Source of the DNA: an uncultured Leptolyngbyaceae cyanobacterium
GTDB taxonomy: Bacteria; Cyanobacteriota; Cyanobacteriia; Leptolyngbyales; Leptolyngbyaceae
Assembly (NCBI GenBank): GCA_938023035.1
Contig: CALIDI010000036.1
Coordinates: 1 to 55,491 of the forward strand
DNA length: 55,491 nucleotides
Direction: 5' to 3'
Position numbers and translations under genes: made by a program. Shown piece by piece: positions 1 through 9,032 of this stretch (position 1 is its first letter; every line of letters begins with the position of its first letter). The notes under the pieces are model-generated. The model did not search any database, had not been told where the DNA came from, and was given only the letters and a program-made list of their open reading frames with translations.

Positions 1-1
1 T

Positions 2-157
2 TTAGGCAATACGGAGCGGGGGATTCGCCGAGACCAGCGGCGACGAATGCTGGCGGTGGCGGAGGCGTTGGCTCATTACCAGCGGCAGAAGGGAGAACTG
101 GCGCTGCAAGCAGACGGGGTGGATCGGATCCTGGCCCAATCACCCCCGCGGCCCTGA
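2..157 (+). CDS. C-terminal end of an unidentified protein (cut by window edge)
   Basis: An open frame enters from the left edge and runs 51 codons to a TGA at 155-157. It reads as a charged helical tail (RRRMLAVAEALAHYQRQKGE) and ends in a proline-rich SPPRP. Codon use looks coding, with third-position G/C, but the piece is too short to assign a family. It converges on the MATE exporter gene and the two 3' ends overlap by 18 bp. The other forward frame is also open here, so frame choice rests on the protein-like helix. Confidence 0.4.
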   Translation, partial: LGNTERGIRRDQRRRMLAVAEALAHYQRQKGELALQADGVDRILAQSPPRP

Positions 158-1540
158 TGGTTTCTCCGCGCAAGGCGATTGAGGATGGTTGATCAGCCAA
201 TAGAAGCGCCAGATAAAAGCCCCGGCAGCCGTAGCGACCCCCAGGCACTGACCCACCCATAAACCGACTCCACTCCACCCAGCGTGGAATCCCAGGTAAT
301 AGCCACTAGCCAAACCCACCCCCCAAAAGGCGAAGAAGCTGAGAGCCATGGGGATACGAGTATCCTTGAGGCCACGCAGGGCACCCGCCGCAGTAGTCTG
401 CACCCCATCCAAAATTTGTGAAATGGCAGCAATGCCCAGCATTGAGGCTGCCAAGGAGACAACCTTGGCATTAGCGGGCTGCTGCACGTCTAGATAAAGA
501 CGAATGACGAGGGTAGGAAAGGCCAGCAAGGCGATCGCCATCAGCGTCATGAAAATCCCTCCCAGCGCCATCCCCACATAGGCGGCGCGGCGTACTCCCG
601 CTGGCTGTTGTTGCCCGCTCCACAGACCTACCCGGATCGTCGTCGCAAACGACATTCCCAAAGGCACCATAAAAATTACCACAATAGTCTGAAATACAAC
701 TTGGTGAGCTGCTAACACTTCTGTCCCCAGCAATCCCATGAGATAAGTGGTTGCTGTAAATAGCCCCACTTCTAATGCAAAGGCCACGCCAATGGGTAAA
801 CCCAGGCTAAACAGTTCGTGCAAGTACTTGAGGGAGAGGGGCTGAAACTGGCTAAATAACCGATAGGTTTTGAGGCGGGGCTGCCAAAAGGTGAAGAGCA
901 GCAGGCTTGCAGCCATCCCCCAGTGGGTCAGGGCACTGGCCACAGCAATGCCCGTTAAACCAAAGCCGGGTAAGCCTAAGGCACCAAAGCCCAAGATGTA
1001 ATTCGCGATCGCATTAAAGCCACTCCCGATCGCCACAATCACAAAAATTGGACGAGGTTCTGACAGGGAAGAGACCACATTTTTGAGAAGGGCAAAGAGT
1101 AGTGCTGGAAAAAATCCCCAGACCATTACCTTGAGATAGGATTCTGCCAGGTGAGCGATCGCTGTTGCCTGCCCCAAATAGGGGAGTAACCAACCCATTT
1201 GAGATAACAGCAACATCACCGGCAACGACACTAAGCCAGTGAGCCAGAGGCCCTGATAGGCCAACTGTTGAATTCGCTTTGGGTTGGCCGCTCCGTACGC
1301 TTCGGCAACTAGGGGGCTGACACCGGTAATCAGGCCAGTCGCCGAAATCAGTAACATCCCAAAGGTTGCCGCGGCCAGAGCACCACCGGCTAAAACCTCC
1401 TGCCCCAGCCAACCCATCATCACGGTATCGACAAAGCCTGTTGCGGCCTGGGCCACTTGGGCGCTAGCCAGGGGAATCGTCAACCGTGTAAATTCACGGA
1501 TTTCTGTGCGGATTGCGGGAGAAAGGAAAAAGTGCACCAT
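140..1540 (-). CDS. MATE family multidrug/Na+ efflux transporter (NorM-like)
   Basis: This 466-residue polytopic inner-membrane protein matches the MATE (multi-antimicrobial extrusion) family in length and layout: two similar halves of about six helices each. Family features visible are the N-terminal amphipathic lead into helix 1 (FTRLTIPLASAQVAQAATGF), VDTVMMGWLG, the SPLVAEAYGA loop, and the second-half counterparts GLPIGVAFALEVG and AAHQVV followed by GMSFATTIRVG. MATE proteins exchange cationic drugs or metabolites for Na+ or H+. The substrate cannot be told from the sequence. The start ATG at 1540 is followed by a short hydrophilic stretch, as is usual. It is transcribed alone, with no partner gene in the operon direction, and overlaps the gene on its 3' side tail to tail. 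Confidence 0.93.
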   Translation of the reverse strand: MVHFFLSPAIRTEIREFTRLTIPLASAQVAQAATGFVDTVMMGWLGQEVLAGGALAAATFGMLLISATGLITGVSPLVAEAYGAANPKRIQQLAYQGLWLTGLVSLPVMLLLSQMGWLLPYLGQATAIAHLAESYLKVMVWGFFPALLFALLKNVVSSLSEPRPIFVIVAIGSGFNAIANYILGFGALGLPGFGLTGIAVASALTHWGMAASLLLFTFWQPRLKTYRLFSQFQPLSLKYLHELFSLGLPIGVAFALEVGLFTATTYLMGLLGTEVLAAHQVVFQTIVVIFMVPLGMSFATTIRVGLWSGQQQPAGVRRAAYVGMALGGIFMTLMAIALLAFPTLVIRLYLDVQQPANAKVVSLAASMLGIAAISQILDGVQTTAAGALRGLKDTRIPMALSFFAFWGVGLASGYYLGFHAGWSGVGLWVGQCLGVATAAGAFIWRFYWLINHPQSPCAEKPSGPRG

Positions 1541-2051
1541 GGCAAAGGTAAGCGGGCAATCGCCCGCATTGAAAGGGTCAATCTAAGCAAAACTTAATGA
1601 CTCGCCTTCGATTGTAAGGTTTGGTTGAGAGGTTTTCCGAATTAGTAGCGGTTGCTACTGAATCTCTCTTTAAGGTCATTGGCTGACATCGCCACCTGAT
1701 TCAAGACGGGTGCCGGGGTGGAACTCCCTGGCTGGGTGCAGCGCCCGACACTCCTTACTCTCCAGATAGCTGTATCTGCAGTCTGTCAGCAAAGCTCCAA
1801 AGCAGGGCGTGCATCTCATATCATCAGAAGCCCCTGGAGATGGTGGATTAGAAACAGATGGCGTCAAAACCAACACTGATTTCAACAAAGAAGGCGGCAA
1901 ATACCCGATTGCATACCTTGCACAACTACTGTGAGCCAAAATCGCAAGGCCAAAAGCCAAAATGGTAAACACCATCACCCAAAATCACTTCACAGAACGT
2001 TGGCACCATCCAAAATCGAATCTCCGTTCACTCCTATTCAGCGCATCCCCT
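1541..2051. other. Intergenic region between MATE gene and the duplicated membrane protein
   Basis: The spacer holds the upstream regions of two divergent genes. No RNA gene or clear promoter pair is visible. It contains a short protein-like frame at 1770-1934, listed separately, with a relative near 36.5 kb. A longer upstream in-frame start for the next gene exists at 1962, but the extra 30 residues look non-coding. Confidence 0.5.
1770..1934 (+). other. Short open frame ending in a DFNKE...KYPI peptide (possible small gene or remnant)
   Basis: A frame open from just after a TAG (1767-1769) to TGA at 1932-1934 ends with DFNKEGGKYPIAYLAQLL. A second frame at 36486-36548 ends with DFNKESSKYPIKHLALLGFC. 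The two match over about 38 bp of DNA, and the amino-acid sense is kept in both. No convincing start codon or ribosome-binding site is visible here, so this may be the 3' remnant of a small gene. Function unknown. Confidence 0.3.
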
Positions 2052-2840
2052 ATGAAAATCGTTGAGCAAACCCCAACAAAAATTAGACTCAAGGCAAATA
2101 ACTTAGGCCTCCCCCTTTTTCTCACTCTGTTTGGCCTCCCCTTCTTTTTAGTTGGGTTAGCCGTCAGCCTATTTTTAGGCAAACTGACTCAACTCAAATG
2201 CAACCGGCTGGAACCGACCCAGGTCGCCTGTCAGTTGGTCTCTTCTGGTATCCTCAACACCCGCACAACTGAGATTCCGGTGGGGGCACTCCAGGGAGCC
2301 GAAATCGAAACCAGTCGAGACAGTGATGGAGATGCCACCTATCGGGTTGCTCTGATTACCCGTCAAGGTCGCCTCCCCCTGACAGATTCCTATTCTGCTG
2401 GCCTGGGGACAAACCACCAGCAAAATGTGAACCAGATTAATGCTTTTTTAAGTCGTGCTGACCAGGAAAACCTGGTGATTCAGCAAGATGACCGCTGGTT
2501 GGCCTTTATCTTTGGCGGCATTTTTATGCTTGTCGGCGGTGGGGTTACGGCTGGCGGCCTGCTCGCTCAGTTTTTGAGTGCGTGCATTATCGATAAAACT
2601 GCTGGACAACTGTATCTAGAACGCAAAAACAGCTTCCGCACCAAACGTAAAGAGTATCCGCTCCATGAGATTCAAGCTGTAGAGGCAGTAGAAGGCAGAG
2701 ATAGCGATGGGGATCCAACCTATGCCACCTATTTGATTTTGCGATCAGGAGAAAAAATTCCCCTTAAGCTGACGGGAGCCAGAAACGATCACTTTGCTTT
2801 AGCAGACGCCATTAACCAATTTCTGGCAAGACCAAGATAA
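2052..2840 (+). CDS. Membrane protein built of two similar TM plus PH-like halves, function unknown
   Basis: I choose the ATG at 2052 (262 residues), because residues encoded from the earlier in-frame ATG at 1962 do not look like protein. The chain has two matching halves. Each has a strongly hydrophobic stretch (residues about 20-43 and 149-176), a cysteine-containing strand, a basic or threonine-rich strand, then the exact hexapeptide RDSDGD followed by TY (89-94 and 216-221). Each half closes with a helix of the form VNQINAFL or LADAINQFL. The soluble parts resemble the bacterial PH-like modules found after membrane segments, but I recognise no named family. It is probably an inner-membrane protein with cytoplasmic beta domains. 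Neither start has a strong ribosome-binding site. Confidence 0.75.
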   Translation: MKIVEQTPTKIRLKANNLGLPLFLTLFGLPFFLVGLAVSLFLGKLTQLKCNRLEPTQVACQLVSSGILNTRTTEIPVGALQGAEIETSRDSDGDATYRVALITRQGRLPLTDSYSAGLGTNHQQNVNQINAFLSRADQENLVIQQDDRWLAFIFGGIFMLVGGGVTAGGLLAQFLSACIIDKTAGQLYLERKNSFRTKRKEYPLHEIQAVEAVEGRDSDGDPTYATYLILRSGEKIPLKLTGARNDHFALADAINQFLARPR

Positions 2841-2942
2841 ACCCCTTGAGTCGATGATTTTGCGCTAAGCTCGTCCGCACTCCACCGAATGCCTATATAC
2901 AGACGTATTGGCGTGGCTACATCGCTTGCTCAGTCTTTATCA

Positions 2943-3524
2943 CTACCTGACTTCAGCCCACTTCTGCCAAAAGTTCACCAGACGTCGCCAATTGGCGCGG
3001 ATCACTTTCCATTGGGCGATCGCATGCAAAATCACAAAGGCTAGAAAAGTATAGCCCAACCAAAAATGGAGACTACGACCCAGGCTAATCGCCGCATTAT
3101 TCTGAGGAAAAATATCTGGCAGCAAAATTCCAAAAAATTTAACGTTATGACTGCGAAAGGAATTCGATAGAAAATAGCCGCTCACTGGCACGGCCCACAT
3201 AAAAAAGTAAAGAGCAGAATGGAGCGCCACCCTACTCCACCAATCTGCCGAAAACTTTGGCAAGCGTCGGGTGTATTTCTTCCACCAAACCCGCAACAGC
3301 ACCAAAATTCGCCAAGTCAATAGCCCCATCACCAAGATTCCCAGAGATTTATGCACATCGTAGAAATTACCTCGAAAGGGCACTTCCCTTGGAAAACGCA
3401 CCATCACCGCACCGGTCGCAAACAAAATGAAATAGAAGGCGGCCATCACCCAGTGGATATCCATCAGGTGTTTAAAGACGGAATTAGGGCGACGCTTGGG
3501 AGAAGGGCTTGAGGCAGAATCCAT
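2943..3524 (-). CDS. Cytochrome b561-family di-haem membrane protein
   Basis: A 193-residue four-helix membrane protein with the layout of prokaryotic cytochrome b561. Putative haem ligands are a histidine in helix 1 (IHWVMAAFYF, His24), one in helix 2 (HKSLG, His58) and two in helix 4 (His153, His167). Such proteins carry electrons between quinol and an acceptor, often to remove superoxide; the partner is unknown here. A TTG eight codons upstream is in frame, but the ATG at 3522-3524 gives the normal family N-terminus. It follows clpC on the same strand, but a strong terminator lies between, so it is probably expressed on its own. Confidence 0.85.
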   Translation of the reverse strand: MDSASSPSPKRRPNSVFKHLMDIHWVMAAFYFILFATGAVMVRFPREVPFRGNFYDVHKSLGILVMGLLTWRILVLLRVWWKKYTRRLPKFSADWWSRVALHSALYFFMWAVPVSGYFLSNSFRSHNVKFFGILLPDIFPQNNAAISLGRSLHFWLGYTFLAFVILHAIAQWKVIRANWRRLVNFWQKWAEVR

Positions 3525-3544
3525 GAGTTTAAGCTGTTCATATA

Positions 3545-3574
3545 ACAAAAACGGTAGGGAGTGATCCCTACCGT
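3545..3574 (-). terminator. Rho-independent terminator after clpC
   Basis: On the minus strand a perfect 10-bp stem (ACGGTAGGGA / TCCCTACCGT) with a 4-nt loop is followed at once by TTTTGTTAT. It lies about 45 bp past the clpC stop codon and overlaps the TTG region of the b561 gene. Confidence 0.85.
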
Positions 3575-3619
3575 ACTGTTTTAGTTGAGTTTTGTGAAGG
3601 AAAACATCCTCCAGGCGAG

Positions 3620-6085
3620 CTATTCTACCGCCTGAGGCAACAGCTCTCGCCGCTCACCCGGCAAAACCCTAACATTACCATCATCAGCAACATCTACCAC
3701 CGCCGTATCTCCATCCTTAATGCGACCTGAAAGAATCTCTTCCGCTAGAGAATCTTCTAACAGTCGCATGATGGCGCGGCGGAGGGGCCGAGCACCATAG
3801 CTGGGGTTATAGCCCTCTTCCACGAGACGATCTTTGAATTTCTCCGTGACCTCCAGGGTAATACCCTGCTCTTGGAGACGCTTAAAGACATCGCGCAACA
3901 TAATGTCGGCAATCTCTTTTACTTCGTCTTTCTTGAGCTGACGGAAGACAATGATCTCATCTAGACGGTTTAAGAACTCAGGCCGGAAGAACTGTTTCAA
4001 CTCTTCGTTCACCAGCGATCGCACACGATTGTACTGTGATTCATTCGGGTCATCGGAGGCAAACTCAAAGCCCAGACCACCGCCACCCTTCTCAATGACC
4101 TTCGAGCCAATGTTCGAAGTCATGATCAGAAGGGTGTTTTTGAAGTCTACTGTGCGACCCTTGGCATCAGTCAGACGACCATCTTCCAGGATTTGCAACA
4201 GCATGTTAAAGACATCGGGGTGGGCCTTCTCAATTTCGTCGAATAACACCACCGTATAGGGCCGCCGTCGCACTGCTTCAGTTAACTGGCCGCCTTCGTT
4301 GTAGCCCACATAACCTGGAGGTGACCCAATCAGCTTCGAAACCGTGTGCCGCTCCATGTATTCCGACATATCCAGCCGGATCATGGCATCTTCTGAGCCA
4401 AAGAAGTAGGCTGCTAATGCTTTGGTCAGCTCTGTCTTACCAACACCCGTAGGGCCAGAGAAAATAAAGCTGGCAATGGGCCGATTGGGGTTCTTTAAGC
4501 CCACCCGTGCCCGGCGAATGGCACGAGAGACGGCTTTGACGGCTTCATCCTGACCAATTAACCGCTGATGCAGGGTTTCCTCCATATGCAGCAACTTCTC
4601 AGACTCGGTCTCGGTGAGCTTGTTCACCGGTACCCCTGTCCAAGATGCCACGATATGGGCAATATCTTCTTCGGTAACGACTGGCTCTTCGCCCGAACCT
4701 TCATTCTTCTTGTTTTGAGCGATCGCCCGGATCTCAGCTTTGATTTCCATTTCGCGATCGCGCAGCTCGCCAGCGCGGTCAAAGTTTTGGGAGCGTACGG
4801 CATCATCTTTATCTTTAAGAACCTGACGCAGCTCCTTATCTAGCTCCTTAGCGGCTGGAGGCAACTGAGAGTTAATCAAACGCACCCGAGAACCCGCTTC
4901 ATCAACTAAGTCGATCGCTTTATCGGGCAAATAACGGTCAGAAATATACCGATCTGAGAGCTTGGCGGCTGCTTCCAAAGCTAGGTCAGAAATTTTTAGC
5001 TTGTGATGCTGCTCATAGCGCTCGCGTAGACCCCGAAGGATTTCGATGGTTTCTTCAACGCTAGGCTCGCCCACCATCACAGGCTGGAAACGCCGCTCAA
5101 GCGCTGCATCTCGCTCGATATGCTTACGGTATTCATCCAGAGTGGTTGCCCCAATACACTGCAACTCACCCCTTGCCAGGGCAGGTTTCAGAATATTCGC
5201 CGCATCGATCGCACCCTCAGCTGCACCGGCACCAATCAGGGTATGGACTTCGTCAATGACCAGAATGACATTGCCCGCTGAGCGGATCTCATCCATGATT
5301 TTCTTGAGGCGCTCTTCAAATTCCCCTCGATACTTGGTTCCTGCCACTAGCAACCCAATATCCAGGGTGACGACACGCTTGTCTTCGAGAATATCTGGAA
5401 CATCATCGTTAGCGATGCGCTGGGCCAAACCCTCGGCGATTGCAGTCTTACCAACCCCCGGCTCCCCAATCAAAACCGGGTTATTTTTGGTGCGGCGACC
5501 CAAAATCTGAATCACCCGCTCAATTTCTTTTTGGCGACCCACCACAGGGTCAAGCTTGCCCTCTGCGGCCATTTGAGTCAGGTTTGAGCCAAACTCATCG
5601 AGGGTCGGCGTTTTTGTCCGACCCTGAGAACCACCCGAAGTCACCTCTGCGGTTTCACCCAGCATCCGAATAACCTGGGTGCGAACCTTTGACAGATCCA
5701 CTCCCAAATTTTCTAGAACTCTGGCGGCAACGCCTTCCCCTTCCCGGATTAGGCCCAGGAGCAGGTGTTCCGTGCCGATGTAATTGTGCCCCAGTTGACG
5801 AGCTTCTTCGAGAGATAGCTCTAGTACCCGCTTAGCGCGAGGGGTAAACGGAATCTCAACGGCAACGAAACCAGAACCGCGACCAATGATTTTTTCGACT
5901 TCGATACGAGCGTCTTTGAGATTAACGCCCATCGACTTTAAGACTTTGGCAGCGACACCGGTTCCTTCACCAATCAACCCTAGGAGGATTTGTTCCGTGC
6001 CCACAAAATTATGACCCAGGCGGCGGGCTTCCTCCTGGGCTAGCATGATCACCTTAATGGCTTTTTCTGTGAAGCGTTCAAACAT
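3620..6085 (-). CDS. clpC: ClpC, Hsp100 AAA+ chaperone/protease ATPase
   Basis: An 821-residue Hsp100 protein of full family length. In order it has two Clp N repeats (about 1-145, each with a [20 protein letters not shown]-type motif), a first AAA+ domain with Walker A GEPGVGKT at 207-214, a middle UVR segment ([17 protein letters not shown]), and a second AAA+ domain with Walker A GPTGVGKT and Walker [11 protein letters not shown]. ClpC unfolds proteins and feeds them into the ClpP/ClpR peptidase of the cytosol. In cyanobacteria it is normally essential and also takes part in degrading photosynthetic components. The start ATG gives the canonical [13 protein letters not shown]. It is followed by its own terminator. 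Confidence 0.98.
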   Translation of the reverse strand: MFERFTEKAIKVIMLAQEEARRLGHNFVGTEQILLGLIGEGTGVAAKVLKSMGVNLKDARIEVEKIIGRGSGFVAVEIPFTPRAKRVLELSLEEARQLGHNYIGTEHLLLGLIREGEGVAARVLENLGVDLSKVRTQVIRMLGETAEVTSGGSQGRTKTPTLDEFGSNLTQMAAEGKLDPVVGRQKEIERVIQILGRRTKNNPVLIGEPGVGKTAIAEGLAQRIANDDVPDILEDKRVVTLDIGLLVAGTKYRGEFEERLKKIMDEIRSAGNVILVIDEVHTLIGAGAAEGAIDAANILKPALARGELQCIGATTLDEYRKHIERDAALERRFQPVMVGEPSVEETIEILRGLRERYEQHHKLKISDLALEAAAKLSDRYISDRYLPDKAIDLVDEAGSRVRLINSQLPPAAKELDKELRQVLKDKDDAVRSQNFDRAGELRDREMEIKAEIRAIAQNKKNEGSGEEPVVTEEDIAHIVASWTGVPVNKLTETESEKLLHMEETLHQRLIGQDEAVKAVSRAIRRARVGLKNPNRPIASFIFSGPTGVGKTELTKALAAYFFGSEDAMIRLDMSEYMERHTVSKLIGSPPGYVGYNEGGQLTEAVRRRPYTVVLFDEIEKAHPDVFNMLLQILEDGRLTDAKGRTVDFKNTLLIMTSNIGSKVIEKGGGGLGFEFASDDPNESQYNRVRSLVNEELKQFFRPEFLNRLDEIIVFRQLKKDEVKEIADIMLRDVFKRLQEQGITLEVTEKFKDRLVEEGYNPSYGARPLRRAIMRLLEDSLAEEILSGRIKDGDTAVVDVADDGNVRVLPGERRELLPQAVE

Positions 6086-6563
6086 GGCGTGTTTCTATCA
6101 CCTGCTGCGTGCCGGTACTGCTGATTTTAGCATAGAGAAACTGTCCGGCTGTTCAATCTGTACAGCAGGTTTGATTAGGGATTACCGAATGGCAATTGGC
6201 GGAAGGGGATGTGGGATCAATCGCAGCGCCACCCCACTGGATCTACCCAAGAGGTATGTCTTAGCAAAAATAAGGGTGCCAATCAAGCTGATTTTCTTAA
6301 GTTTTCCTTAATCCAGAAGGTAAGGTGCCACCCTGTTTCAGCCCAAAAGTTAGGCCAAAAGCCTGCATCTAAGGGGTTCAAGCTGATTGCTGAGTCAAGA
6401 AAAGGGTTAATGTTGCCTCGCTAGCCTCTACCTGAGGTGACCGAACTGCAACAACCGTAACGGATATCCTCTCGCCTAACTGGTCTTAGGCCGATCGCGG
6501 CTGGGTAAAGGGTAGGGCGTTTGCTCAGTCCCCAATCTGCGCAGGATCGGTCTGTGGCAAGCC
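6086..6563. other. Intergenic region upstream of clpC
   Basis: These 478 bp separate the end of the sensor kinase gene from clpC and must hold the clpC promoter, reading leftward. No confident -35/-10 pair, hairpin terminator or RNA gene was found. Short frames here have no coding character. Confidence 0.5.
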
Positions 6564-8996
6564 TTAGTGAGCAAGGCAATCCAGGAGGCCGTTTTTAGCC
6601 TGGGCAGCCGGATGGTTGATGGGGACAAAGGCATAGCCATAATGGTTGCAGTTCTTGGCAGCGACGACTTTCAGCAACACGTGTGTGGTTGCTTGCTCGC
6701 GATCGCCTCCTGAAAAGCGAATGGGGCCGGTTGCTCCTTCGGCCTGGAAACTAGAATCCGCTAGGATTTGTTGAACCACTGGGCGGTCAGTGGGTTTTTT
6801 AGGATGAGCCAGTGCCGCAATCAGGGCTTTTGTTGCGTCGTAGGCCATAGCGGTGGCAGCGTTGACCCCCTCTCCCTGCAAAACCGATTTTCCCCAATGA
6901 TGCTCGGCACTCTGCAGAAAATCTTGCTGGGTGGGGCCGAGGCGATGCCAGGGGGCGGCCACCACTAACTGCTCGACTCCGTATTCTCTGATGTTTTCCA
7001 GGGTGTCAGCCCGACTTAAACTCCAAGAGGCTAGCATCGGGTAGCGGCGGTTATTGGTTCTAATGGTGGCGACCACGTTCTGAAAAGAGGCGGCACAAAC
7101 TCGTCCATCAGGAAACAGGGCGATCGCTGTTGCTGCTTGAGCTTGGGCCTGGTTGAGATGCTCCCCTGCATTGAAGGCCACTTGACACAAGTCAAACGTG
7201 GCAGCAATCTCTCCCCCAGCTGCTCTGATGCTGATCTTAAATTGGTCGTATAGGGATCGACTGTAGGGGCTTTGAGGGTTGTAAAAAACAGCCACCCGTT
7301 GGGGGTGAGAAGATTGCTTGATCAGGTGAATGGTTAAGGCTAGAGCGCTCACTTGTGTGGTCGGCACCGTTCGAAAAAAGACGTGACCCGGCACCAAACC
7401 GTAGGGAGTGAGATCGGTCGAGGTACTACCGTAGGAGATGAGAACAAGCTGATGGGTTTGATAGATGTTTAATGTGCGGAGCGACATTTCGCTGGTGTAG
7501 TGTCCCAACACACCCAAAATCGCTGGCCTTTTTACCAGAGCTTCTGCCACCTGCTTTGCGCGTACTGGGTCATTGGCATCATCGGCAATGACAACCCGTA
7601 AGCCTCTGCCATGAATGCCTTTGGCATGATTGACTTGATCTTGAGCGTGGGCCACCCCCCGAAGAATTTCGGCGCTGAGTTCGGGGCTATTCTTAATCGG
7701 GGCAACTACTGCGATCGTATATGGAACAACTGGCTGAGCGGCCAGTCGGGCATTGTTCAGGTAAATCAGCGTCTCAGGGTCGCCCATTTGCTGCTTTCTT
7801 GCGGCTTCCAGCCAACTGATCGCGCCCTGATAATTGCCCTGCTGAAATTTTTCGATTCCCTGTTGTTTTTCAACGATTGGGATAACTGGAAACAGGCTTT
7901 CTTCTCCGCAACTGAGGAAATCTTCTAGAGTCGGTTGACAGGTTGTGGGTGGATCATCGGGTAGCGGGTTGCGCAACGATAGGAGCGATCGCCATCCAAA
8001 TACCAGTGCGATCAGGAGGCATCCCGTTGAGAGCAAGATCCCACGCCAAGGTGGCTGAGACGCTTGAGTGGTGGTAATGGCTGGAGGGGAAGCTTGGGGC
8101 ATCGTCGGATCTTTTTCTTTTGGAGATCCGGTGGAGCCTGGTTGCATAATGGCGTTGATTCTAGCCAGGATGGTTTGCACCCTGCCAGGGCGATCGCTCG
8201 GCGAGATCACCATTAAGTCATCGATTAAGCTGATCAGAGCCTGAGAGACGTGAGGAGCATAGGGGTGCCAGAGTAATTGCCCGGTTTGCGAGTCTTTAGG
8301 GAGATCGATCGGATGCTTGCCTGTTAACAGGTGGACAAATGTGCGCCCCAGGGCAAAAAAATCAGATTGCGGCACGGCCTTCCCATCTGCCTGCTCCGGG
8401 GGAGTATAACCGGCTGAGACGGTATCCGGCCCGTTGCCAAAGTCAATTAAAACCAATTGCCCGTCTGGTTTCCGCAGAATATTGGCTGGCTTAATATCCC
8501 GATGCAAAAAGCCCTTTTGATGCACGACGTACAGGATTTCGACCAGTTGCTTGAGCCATTCCATGGCAGTGGTTGCGGAAATGACACCCTGCTGTTGCAG
8601 AAACTGCTCGAGTGTAACGCCCTCTACTTTTTCCATCACCAGGCAACCCAACTTCACACTTTCGCTGGTTATAAAGGTAAAGGCGCGCTCAAGTCGGGGG
8701 ATGCCCAGATGGGTTAACTGCTGCAAAGCCGTAACTTCTTGCTCAAATCGGGCCATTGATCGTGCCCGTTGATTGTTCAGGACTTTTAAAATGGCGTGAT
8801 TGCCAGTGGCATCTATAACCTCGTAAAGACGCACATCACGGATAATGCATTGGGTAGTATCAGTGAGAAGGTCTAGAGGCTGAATCACACGGTATAAAAA
8901 CTCGTCATAAACCAGGGCAGAGCCACAGGCCCGACAATATTCTAAATGGTCGGGGTTTTGGGGGCAGGGGCATTCTGGGTTGATGCAATAACTCAT
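6564..8996 (-). CDS. Receptor-type Ser/Thr kinase fused to a periplasmic ligand-binding domain
   Basis: This 810-residue protein starts with a small zinc-ribbon-like cysteine cluster (Cys4, 9, 11, 21, 24), common in cyanobacterial Pkn2-type kinases. A full kinase domain follows (about 35-285): Lys71, HRDIKPANIL at 165-174, DFG at 185-187 and TPPEQ. After a low-complexity linker comes one membrane helix (about 319-337), a short TPR-like segment (FQQGNYQGAISWLEAARK), and a type-1 periplasmic binding fold like Leu/Ile/Val receptors (about 427-805: YTIAVVAPIKNSPEL, AEILRGVAHAQDQVN, VLGHYTSEMSLR). The kinase should be cytoplasmic and the binding domain outside, so it is a single-chain receptor kinase. 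Its start lies 33 bp after the NB-ARC gene, indicating an operon. Ligand and targets are unknown. Confidence 0.9.
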   Translation of the reverse strand: MSYCINPECPCPQNPDHLEYCRACGSALVYDEFLYRVIQPLDLLTDTTQCIIRDVRLYEVIDATGNHAILKVLNNQRARSMARFEQEVTALQQLTHLGIPRLERAFTFITSESVKLGCLVMEKVEGVTLEQFLQQQGVISATTAMEWLKQLVEILYVVHQKGFLHRDIKPANILRKPDGQLVLIDFGNGPDTVSAGYTPPEQADGKAVPQSDFFALGRTFVHLLTGKHPIDLPKDSQTGQLLWHPYAPHVSQALISLIDDLMVISPSDRPGRVQTILARINAIMQPGSTGSPKEKDPTMPQASPPAITTTQASQPPWRGILLSTGCLLIALVFGWRSLLSLRNPLPDDPPTTCQPTLEDFLSCGEESLFPVIPIVEKQQGIEKFQQGNYQGAISWLEAARKQQMGDPETLIYLNNARLAAQPVVPYTIAVVAPIKNSPELSAEILRGVAHAQDQVNHAKGIHGRGLRVVIADDANDPVRAKQVAEALVKRPAILGVLGHYTSEMSLRTLNIYQTHQLVLISYGSTSTDLTPYGLVPGHVFFRTVPTTQVSALALTIHLIKQSSHPQRVAVFYNPQSPYSRSLYDQFKISIRAAGGEIAATFDLCQVAFNAGEHLNQAQAQAATAIALFPDGRVCAASFQNVVATIRTNNRRYPMLASWSLSRADTLENIREYGVEQLVVAAPWHRLGPTQQDFLQSAEHHWGKSVLQGEGVNAATAMAYDATKALIAALAHPKKPTDRPVVQQILADSSFQAEGATGPIRFSGGDREQATTHVLLKVVAAKNCNHYGYAFVPINHPAAQAKNGLLDCLAH

Positions 8997-9006
8997 TCAG
9001 TTGCCC

Positions 9007-9032
9007 GAACTAAATTTCAGAACTAAATTTCA
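9007..9032. repeat. 13-bp perfect tandem repeat at the NB-ARC gene stop
   Basis: GAACTAAATTTCA occurs twice head to tail (9007-9019 and 9020-9032). The NB-ARC gene stop codon (minus strand TGA, 9030-9032) sits at the edge of one copy, so the duplication lies in the short spacer of the two-gene operon. Confidence 0.8.
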
